From NCBI RefSeq assembly GCF_010365105.1, contig NZ_JAAFGZ010000003.1:1-64000 (forward strand): DNA of 64,000 nucleotides, given 5' to 3'. The stretch comes from Polaromonas sp. GTDB taxonomy: Bacteria > Pseudomonadota > Gammaproteobacteria > Burkholderiales > Burkholderiaceae_C. The first letter of the stretch is position 1. Each line of letters starts with the position of its first letter. Shown one piece after another: positions 59,996-64,000 of this stretch. The notes beneath the pieces are model-generated. The model saw only the letters and a list, made by a program, of their open reading frames with translations, had not been told where the DNA came from and did no database searches. A program made the position numbers and the translations under genes.

Positions 59996-61036
59996 TCAAT
60001 CTGACACACATAATTCCTGCCAAACCAGTGCCAGGGCATCCTGCGCCGCAGGCGGCAACACGCTGACGCGCACCCAGCCGGGCAAGCCGAACGAGGCGGT
60101 GTCGCGCAGCTTGATGCCGTGGGTTCGCAGCCGGGCCAGCGCTTGCTGCAAGTTCAGGCCGTGGGACAAGGTGGGACGGGCGCAGAAAAAATTACCGTCG
60201 CTGCGCAGGCAGGTCCAGCCCAGCGACTCGCACAGCGCGATTTGCCGGGCCTTCCAGTCGCGCAGCGTGTCCAGGCTGGCGGCCAGCCAGGCCTGCACGC
60301 CGGGATCGGTCCAGGCCTGCAACAGCGCCACGCCATGCGCGCCCACCGGCCAGGAAGGGCTGAGCTGGTCGAGCTGAAAGACTTGCGCCTGTGCGTCCGC
60401 GGGCGCAATGGCGTAGGCGGCGCGCACGCCGGTCAGGCCCAGCGCCTTGTTCGGCGTCCAGAGCTGCCAGACGGTTTGCAACTGTGCGGCATTCAATGAC
60501 GGCTTGCCGCGCAGGCGCAGCGGTTCGTAGGCCCGGTCAAGCACCAAGAGGGACTTGTCGGTGCGGGCATCGGCCATCTCGCCCAGACCCGGCTGCGCGG
60601 CACCCAGCGGGCTGGACGGCTCGCAGGCCCACAGCAGATCAGCATCGGCAGCTTGCGCGGTGACCGCCAGCCGGTGCGCGCGGGCGGCCTGCGCATAGTC
60701 GCCATAGCTGTGCGGCGGCAGCCAGACGGCGCCGCCCTCGCCTGCGGTTTTCGCGGTTTGCGCCGCCAGCGCGGTGATGCGGAAAATAAACTCGCTGGCA
60801 CTGCCGGCCAGCACGATGCGCGCCGCGTCCACGTCATGAAAATCGGCCAGTTGCCGGCGCAAGGCGCTGTAGCTGGCGTCGGGGTACTGGCTGGCATCGG
60901 CTTGCCGGACGGCAGCTTGTGCCGCCGGGCACGGCGCGCAGGCGTTGCTGTTGGTGGAAAAGTCATGCAGCGCCGCGCCGTGGCAGTCAGGTCCACCATG
61001 AATGCGCGCGCCTTGCGGCGAAAAAGCATTCGGCAT
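59996..61036 (-). CDS. Threonine-phosphate decarboxylase (CobC/CobD-type PLP enzyme)
   Basis: A fold-type I PLP enzyme that makes (R)-1-amino-2-propanol O-2-phosphate for the cobalamin nucleotide loop. It has 346 residues. The N-terminal IHGGPDCHGAALHDFSTNSN-like stretch is typical. ASQYPDASYSALRRQLADFH, VLAGSASEFIFRITALAAQ, the PLP Asp in LLVLDRAYEPLRL, and the Schiff-base Lys197 in WTPNKALGLTGVRAAYA follow. The start overlaps the cbiB stop codon (ATGA). The gene is named cobC in some organisms and cobD in others. Confidence 0.85.
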   Translation of the reverse strand: MPNAFSPQGARIHGGPDCHGAALHDFSTNSNACAPCPAAQAAVRQADASQYPDASYSALRRQLADFHDVDAARIVLAGSASEFIFRITALAAQTAKTAGEGGAVWLPPHSYGDYAQAARAHRLAVTAQAADADLLWACEPSSPLGAAQPGLGEMADARTDKSLLVLDRAYEPLRLRGKPSLNAAQLQTVWQLWTPNKALGLTGVRAAYAIAPADAQAQVFQLDQLSPSWPVGAHGVALLQAWTDPGVQAWLAASLDTLRDWKARQIALCESLGWTCLRSDGNFFCARPTLSHGLNLQQALARLRTHGIKLRDTASFGLPGWVRVSVLPPAAQDALALVWQELCVSD

Positions 61037-62019
61037 CACATCACCCACACTACCAAAAAAATAGCTGACAGCGCACACGGGACAAGCGCAAATACCACTT
61101 TTGATGCATATTCTTGCGCCAGCGGCAGATCGCCGGCCCGTGGCGCGCGCCCGCTGGCATTCAGCGTGTAGGTACCGGGCTTGCCCAGGCTGACGCCGAG
61201 CGCCAGCGCCATCGCCGCCATCGGCCAGCCGCTGTTGGGCGATGGCGTGCAGGCCGCTTCACGCCGCAATGCGCCAAACTGCGCTTGCCGCGTCACGCCC
61301 ATCAGCAGCCCGGCCGTCAGCCGCGCTGGCAGCCACGACAACACGTCGTCGGCGCGCGCCGCCCATTTGCCGGCCCATTCCCAGTGCTGGCCCCGGTAAG
61401 TTCCCCGGTAGCCCCACATGGCATCGGCGGTATTGGCAAAGCGGTACACCGCCGCGCCCGGCAGACCGAACAACACGAACCAGAAAATCGGCGCGACCAC
61501 CGAGTCGTTGAGGTTTTCAGCCAGGGTTTCGATGACGCTTTCGCGCACCTGGTTTTCGCTCAGACTGGCCGTGTCACGACTGACCAGCCATGACAGCCGC
61601 TCGCGCCCGGCGGGCAGCGACTGGCGCAGCGCCGCCTCGACCGCGCCCACTTCATCAAGCAGCATGCACCAGGACAGCATGGACTTGAGCAGCCACGCCA
61701 TCAGCGCGATCAGCACGATGGCGGCCAGCCCGTTCTCCATGCCGGGCCGGGCCACGAAACGGGCGAGCTGCCAGAAGGTCAAGGCCTGCAGCGCCCAGGC
61801 CAGCGCGCCAGCCGCCGTCGCGCCCGCTACCCAAGCCAGCGCGCCCAGCACAAAGGCCGGCGCCGGCGGGCAGCGCACGGTGACCTGTCCGCAGGCCTTG
61901 AGGTAATGCCCGATCCAGACCACGGGATGAATCGCCACGCGCGGCTCGCCCCAGCGGCGGTCGATCCACAGCGCCAGCAGCAACACCACGGGCATGACGA
62001 GCCCCAAAGCCAGCGACAT
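61036..62019 (-). CDS. cbiB: Adenosylcobinamide-phosphate synthase CbiB/CobD
   Basis: A membrane enzyme that attaches aminopropanol phosphate to adenosylcobyric acid. The 327 residues contain several hydrophobic helices (ALGLVMPVVLLLALWI, VLGALAWVAGATAAGALAWA). The family marks are WGEPRVAIHPVVWIGHYL, SLPAGRERLSWLVSRDTASL, ESVIETLAENLNDSVVAPIF and FANTADAMWGYRGTYRGQHW. The ATG at 62019 starts MSLALGL; upstream in-frame sequence lies in the bluB gene end. The stop overlaps the cobC-type start. Confidence 0.92.
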   Translation of the reverse strand: MSLALGLVMPVVLLLALWIDRRWGEPRVAIHPVVWIGHYLKACGQVTVRCPPAPAFVLGALAWVAGATAAGALAWALQALTFWQLARFVARPGMENGLAAIVLIALMAWLLKSMLSWCMLLDEVGAVEAALRQSLPAGRERLSWLVSRDTASLSENQVRESVIETLAENLNDSVVAPIFWFVLFGLPGAAVYRFANTADAMWGYRGTYRGQHWEWAGKWAARADDVLSWLPARLTAGLLMGVTRQAQFGALRREAACTPSPNSGWPMAAMALALGVSLGKPGTYTLNASGRAPRAGDLPLAQEYASKVVFALVPCALSAIFLVVWVM

Positions 62020-62026
62020 CCCCACC

Positions 62027-62770
62027 TCAGAAATCCGAAGCCGGGCCAGGCGCCCCGGCGGGCTGGCCCCAATGGTCTTCAAACACCATGTCGGCCAGCG
62101 CGGCGCGGCGCGCCCATTTTTCAGCCTGCAGCATGGGCTGGTCGTAAAAAGCGTGGACCGGCCCCAGGCACAGGATGGCAATCGGCTTGCTGCCCTCGGG
62201 CATGTTCAGCAGCTTGGCCAATTGGACCGGGCAAAAAATCGACACCCAGCCCATGCCCAGCCCCTCCGCGCGGGCGGCCAGCCAGAGGTTCTGGATGGCG
62301 CAGGCGGCGGACGCCAGGTCCATTTCAGGCAAGGTGCGGCGGCCAAACACATGCGCCTCGCGTCCCGGCGGCAGGGCGACGACCAGCACCTCGGCGGCAT
62401 CGAGCACGCCCTGCACCTTGAGTTTCATGAACTCGTCCTCGCGCTCGCCCAGGGCTTGCGCGGTCAGCACCCGCTCCTGCTCGACCAGCACATGCATTCC
62501 TTCACGCAAGGGCCGGCTGCGGATGCGGATGAAGCGCCACGGCTGCATGAAACCAACGCTGGGCGCATGGTGCGCGGCCGACAGCAGGCGCTGCAGCAGG
62601 TCGTCAGCGACCGTGCCGCCGCTGAAGTGGCGCATGTCGCGGCGCTCGTGAATGGCGCGGTACACCGCCTGGCGCTCGGGCAGGCTGAAGGCGTTACTGG
62701 CGTCAGCAGGCGTGTTCACGCCCTCAGTCTTCAATGCCGCGCTGGGCTGGAATGCCCGCGTTGAACGCAT
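62027..62770 (-). CDS. bluB: 5,6-dimethylbenzimidazole synthase BluB
   Basis: A flavin-destructase of the nitroreductase fold that turns reduced FMN into the lower ligand of cobalamin. Diagnostic segments are [43 protein letters not shown]-type [12 protein letters not shown] and [23 protein letters not shown]. The ATG at 62770 overlaps cobO by 47 bp; a GTG at 62719, just after the cobO stop, would give a protein 17 residues shorter and is equally plausible. Its presence indicates synthesis of true B12. Confidence 0.92.
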   Translation of the reverse strand: MRSTRAFQPSAALKTEGVNTPADASNAFSLPERQAVYRAIHERRDMRHFSGGTVADDLLQRLLSAAHHAPSVGFMQPWRFIRIRSRPLREGMHVLVEQERVLTAQALGEREDEFMKLKVQGVLDAAEVLVVALPPGREAHVFGRRTLPEMDLASAACAIQNLWLAARAEGLGMGWVSIFCPVQLAKLLNMPEGSKPIAILCLGPVHAFYDQPMLQAEKWARRAALADMVFEDHWGQPAGAPGPASDF

Positions 62771-63305
62771 GCTTGACCTTGGCCATTTCGGTCACGGTGT
62801 CAGCCAGCGCGATGAGCTCGGGCGGGCAGCGACGGCCGGTGATGACCACATGCACATCCTTCGGCCGGCGTTGCAGCGTCTGCAATACATTGTCCAGCGG
62901 CATCCAGCCGTAGATCAGCGGATAGGTCAGCTCGTCGAGCACGACCATGAAGTTCTCGCCGCTCAGGATTTCGGTTTTAGCTTTTTCCCAGCCATTGCGA
63001 GCGAGCTGGGCGGAATGTTCAAGGTCCTGGCTTTTCCAGCTGAAACCGTCGCCCAGGCCTTCAATCGGAATGCCCAGTTGCTCGAACATGCGGTGTTCTC
63101 CGAAGCGGGCGCTGGGCACCTTCATGAACTGGAAAATCCTGACGGTTTTGCCATGCACATGCTGGCGGCCGTGGGCGCGCAAGGCCAAGCCAAAGGCGGC
63201 GGTGCTTTTGCCCTTGCCGTCGCCGGTGTTGACGATCAGCAGGCCCCGGCGCTCGCCCTCGGGTTTTTCATAGGGCTTGTCAACGGGAGGCGTTTCGATT
63301 TGCAT
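62724..63305 (-). CDS. cobO: Cob(I)yrinic acid a,c-diamide adenosyltransferase (CobO/BtuR)
   Basis: A CobA/CobO-type corrinoid adenosyltransferase of 193 residues. The P-loop is [19 protein letters not shown]. Further family marks are [59 protein letters not shown] and the ending [22 protein letters not shown]. The ATG at 63305 is chosen since translated sequence upstream is unrelated. It lies 19 bp after the ABC ATPase gene. Confidence 0.93.
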   Translation of the reverse strand: MQIETPPVDKPYEKPEGERRGLLIVNTGDGKGKSTAAFGLALRAHGRQHVHGKTVRIFQFMKVPSARFGEHRMFEQLGIPIEGLGDGFSWKSQDLEHSAQLARNGWEKAKTEILSGENFMVVLDELTYPLIYGWMPLDNVLQTLQRRPKDVHVVITGRRCPPELIALADTVTEMAKVKHAFNAGIPAQRGIED

Positions 63306-63324
63306 GATTTGGCAGCTTCTAAAG

Positions 63325-64000
63325 TTAAATTTTGGGCAGCGCGATCCACTGGCCGGCGAGCGGGAAAATGGCAATGCGGTGGTCAAACACCTGCTCCAGC
63401 GCGCGGTGCGTTGCCGTGTCATGGCAGGCGCCCTGGTGCGTGACGCGGCCGTGGTCCATCACCACCAGCTCGTCAGCCTGCAAGGCGAACGAAATTTCGT
63501 GCAGCACGCTGACCACGGTCTTTCCGCTGGCGACCAGCGTGCGCACCATCAGCAGCCAGTCGGCCTGATGCGGCGGATCGAGGTTGGCCAGCGGCTCGTC
63601 CATCAGCAGCACCTCGGCCTCGACCGCCAGCGCCCGCGCCAGCAAGACGCGCTGGCGTTCGCCGCCCGAGAGCTGGCCCAGCGCCCTGCCCCGCCAGTCC
63701 CAGGCTTGCGTCGCCCGCAAGGCACGCTCGACAGCGGCGTGGTCGGCGGGGCTGGGTGGCGCCAGCCAGGCCTGGTGCGGCAGGCGCCCGAGCATGGCCA
63801 CGTCGTAGGCGGTCAGGTCGTCGGCCGAGCTTTCGTTCTGGCCCAGCCATGACAACTGTTGCGCCCGCTCGCGCCCGCGCATGGCGGCCATTGGCTGGCC
63901 CAGCAAGGTGACATCGCCGCCGTGAGGCAGCAGCCCGGCCAGCACCTTGAGCAGCGTTGATTTCCCCGCGCCGTTGGGCCCGACGATGCTGGTCCAGCGG
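63325..64000 (-). CDS. Cobalamin/iron-type ABC transporter ATP-binding protein (BtuD/FecE-like), partial
   Basis: The gene is truncated at its 5' end by the window edge, so the true start lies beyond 64000. Visible are Walker [21 protein letters not shown]-loop [20 protein letters not shown], signature [20 protein letters not shown], Walker [21 protein letters not shown] and switch His [20 protein letters not shown]. This is the BtuD/FecE/FhuC branch for cobalamin or siderophore uptake. Adjacency to cobO and the cobalamin genes favours cobalamin. Confidence 0.85.
   Translation of the reverse strand, partial: RWTSIVGPNGAGKSTLLKVLAGLLPHGGDVTLLGQPMAAMRGRERAQQLSWLGQNESSADDLTAYDVAMLGRLPHQAWLAPPSPADHAAVERALRATQAWDWRGRALGQLSGGERQRVLLARALAVEAEVLLMDEPLANLDPPHQADWLLMVRTLVASGKTVVSVLHEISFALQADELVVMDHGRVTHQGACHDTATHRALEQVFDHRIAIFPLAGQWIALPKI

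Noticed and set aside
61036..64000. Cobalamin riboswitch
   Set aside because: None is visible in the cob gene junctions; if present it would lie upstream of the truncated ATPase gene, beyond the window.

Overview
The window reads as a chromosomal segment of a GC-rich betaproteobacterium, most likely a member of the Burkholderiales/Comamonadaceae (Polaromonas/Rhodoferax-like). This is inferred from the gene complement (tolB-pal-cpoB, Bug-type receptor relic, class-A PBP pair, DUF3606, DUF4389, YidB-like protein), from two tRNA-Lys genes, and from interspersed intergenic repeats of a kind I associate with that family. I have run no database search, so family names are recognised from sequence motifs only.

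Layout. 1-3320: accessory region with five small unrecognised genes, tandem GGACCACCCC repeats and ordered TGGCTACA direct repeats just beyond the 3' end of tandem tRNA-Lys genes; it looks like one end of an integrated element. 3321-12000: envelope genes (tcdA, cpoB, pal, tolB and two LPS glycosyltransferases on the minus strand; an O-antigen-ligase-like protein and MsbA on the plus strand). 12133-24236: a DUF2726 protein, an amino-acid ABC permease/ATPase pair without its binding protein, a SUI1-type factor and a DUF3820 protein, two paralogous class-A penicillin-binding proteins, a YidB-like protein, an alpha/beta hydrolase and an MFS transporter. 24534-31177: DUF3606 protein, aminotransferase, hipBA toxin-antitoxin with a three-copy 27-bp operator array, endonuclease III, a collagen-like mini-lipoprotein, a broken Bug receptor gene and pfkB. 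31231-34234: ppsA plus a CBS protein behind a well-placed Anr/FNR-like box.

34443-42667 is the most unusual part: a roughly 700-bp nested inverted repeat next to a three-gene minus-strand operon encoding two very large unrecognised proteins (846 and about 1048 residues, apparently sharing a domain) and a caspase-like peptidase with an intact His/Cys dyad and a duplicated C-terminal domain. This is my main candidate for an undescribed system.

43202-51057: a universal stress protein with a perfect palindrome in front of it, a DUF4389 protein, then a seven-gene nitrogen-catabolic operon (polar amino-acid-type ABC importer, NifS-like class V aminotransferase, D-hydantoinase-type amidohydrolase, RpiR regulator, ureidoglycolate lyase). 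51181-58268: a NYN-domain protein, dienelactone hydrolase, membrane-anchored MsrA, GST, a small exported protein and a hybrid sensor kinase. 58340-64000: cobalamin genes on the minus strand (btuD-like ATPase cut by the window edge, cobO, bluB, cbiB, cobC-type decarboxylase, a 48-residue DUF1778-like protein, cobQ).

Across the window, nine intergenic copies of GCTA-N9-TAGC, each with the same 9-nt spacer length and most followed by a TGCtnGCGC-like tail, form a dispersed repeat family.
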